A stretch of DNA of 64,000 nt, from assembly GCA_003344405.1 (NCBI GenBank), contig NOWV01000005.1, forward strand, positions 1,154,394 through 1,218,393, written 5' to 3'. Shown here piece by piece: positions 63,262-64,000 of this stretch (positions are counted from its first letter, which is position 1; each line of letters begins with the position of its first letter). The notes under the pieces are model-generated. The model worked only from the letters and a program-made list of their open reading frames with translations, did no database searches and was not told where the DNA came from. A program made the translations under genes and the position numbers. The DNA comes from Trichoplax sp. H2. Its lineage: Eukaryota; Placozoa; Uniplacotomia; Trichoplacea.

Positions 63262-63558
63262 GATGGCATGGCCATGGACTGCATAAAATGAAACGATGGC
63301 ATGGCCATGGACTACAAGAAATGAAACGGTGGCATGGTCATAGACTACAAGAAATGAAACGATGGCATGGTCATGGACTGCAAGAAATGAAACGATGGCA
63401 TGGCCATGGACTGCAAAAAATAAAAGGATGGCATGGTCATGGACTACAAGAAATGACACGATGGCATGGTCATGGACTGCAAGAAATGAAACGATGGCAT
63501 GGTTATGCTCTACAAGAAATGAAACGATGGCATGGTCATGCTCTACAAGAAATGAAAC
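63262..63558. repeat. 33-bp minisatellite, 9 copies
   Basis: The unit starts GATGGCATGGCCATGGACTA and continues CAAGAAATGAAAC. Starts lie at exact 33-bp steps from 63262. Because 33 is a multiple of 3, several frames on both strands stay open (for example an 11-residue WHGHGLQEMKR repeat on the plus strand); these are not evidence of a protein. Confidence 0.95.
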
Positions 63559-63840
63559 GATGGCATGGTCATTAATGGTCATGCACTACAAAAAATGAAA
63601 CTACGGCATGGTCATACACTACAAGACTAAAACCATGGCATGGTCAATTAATTATACACGACAAAGACTAAAACCATGGCATGGTCAATGGATCATGCAC
63701 TACAACAAATAAAACCATGGCATGGTCAATGGATCATGCACTACAACAAATAAAACCATGGCATGGTCAATGGATCATGCACTACTTAAAATAAAACCAT
63801 GCCATGGTCAATCAATCATGCACTACTAAAAATAAAACCA
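63559..63840. repeat. 41-bp minisatellite, about 6-7 copies
   Basis: The unit runs CCATGGCATGGTCAATGGAT, CATGCACTACAACAAATAAA, A. Clean 41-bp steps are seen at 63674, 63715 and 63756, with shorter or altered units before and after. It keeps the GGCATGGTCA core of the adjoining 33-bp array, so one array grew out of the other. Confidence 0.92.
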
Positions 63841-64000
63841 TGACATGGCTTCCATTCAAAACCCTGACAGCTTCAGAGGCTCTTTGCCTTGCTGTTCAGG
63901 GTCGGAGCGATGACATTGATCAAAGGCTGCATGAAAAGAACTCATCCAGAAGCAGAGGGCTGAATGGGTGCTTGTCAATCCGTTAAGGACAGATGCAACA
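63841..64000. other. GC-richer right end, unresolved
   Basis: Sequence after the minisatellite is again less AT-rich. A plus-strand frame (about 63843-63986) is open and ends in TAA, but has no recognisable motif and is cut off from any start. It may belong to the same element as the 62.7-63.1 kb block or to an exon of a gene beyond the window. Confidence 0.3.

Noticed and set aside
63184-63582. 132-codon minus-strand and 124-codon plus-strand frames with 11-residue repeats
   Set aside because: They are both readings of the 33-bp minisatellite; a unit divisible by three keeps frames open without selection.
63262-63840. Regular short repeats that might suggest a CRISPR array
   Set aside because: Units are directly adjacent with no unique spacers, and the genome is eukaryotic.

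Overview
This window looks like nuclear DNA of an AT-rich animal. The only genes I can establish are two intron-bearing SLC6-family (sodium/chloride-dependent neurotransmitter and amino-acid) transporters. Their introns have GT..AG borders, and nearly all the rest is AT-rich non-coding DNA. Small introns in gene A, low GC and an unplaceable SLC6 subtype suggest a non-bilaterian animal such as a placozoan. That is a guess; the sequence does not prove it. There are no bacterial operons, no CRISPR array, and no rRNA or tRNA that I could recognise.

Layout. 1-42.2 kb is a gene desert. It has no reading frame longer than chance allows and no recognisable exon. Much of it is built from local tandem arrays with units of about 84-245 bp, 2-8 copies, each unit unique to its place and usually much diverged. 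42,338-50,640 (minus strand) is SLC6 gene B: 8 coding exons, 583 aa, with long introns that themselves hold tandem arrays. 50.6-53.5 kb is intergenic. 53,537-56,546 (minus strand) is SLC6 gene A: 8 coding exons, 608 aa, with compact introns. The two genes have the same exon number and the same intron phases (1,0,0,0,1,2,0), so they are a head-to-tail duplicate pair that has diverged strongly. 56.5-62.7 kb is flanking DNA with a CpG-rich patch, a homogeneous 119-bp array, a four-copy 250-315-bp array and a few weak gene candidates. 62.7-64 kb is a GC-richer block followed by 33-bp and 41-bp minisatellites.

Both transporters should work alone as 12-helix plasma-membrane symporters. Both keep the chloride-site residues and the TM8 Asp-Ser sodium pair, and both lack the TM1 aspartate of monoamine transporters, so amino-acid-like substrates are more likely.

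The most interesting non-genic signal is an excess of the 7-mer TACTGTA/TACAGTA. I count 48 by eye in the window, about 21 of them between 52.4 and 62.5 kb where about 2 are expected. At two places where repeat copies can be compared, the 7-mer appears as a short insertion in one copy only; in one of them the gain is 5 bp next to TA. That is the excision scar expected of Tc1-like (Sleeping Beauty type) transposons. The window therefore seems to record many past transposon departures over a background of continual local tandem duplication.
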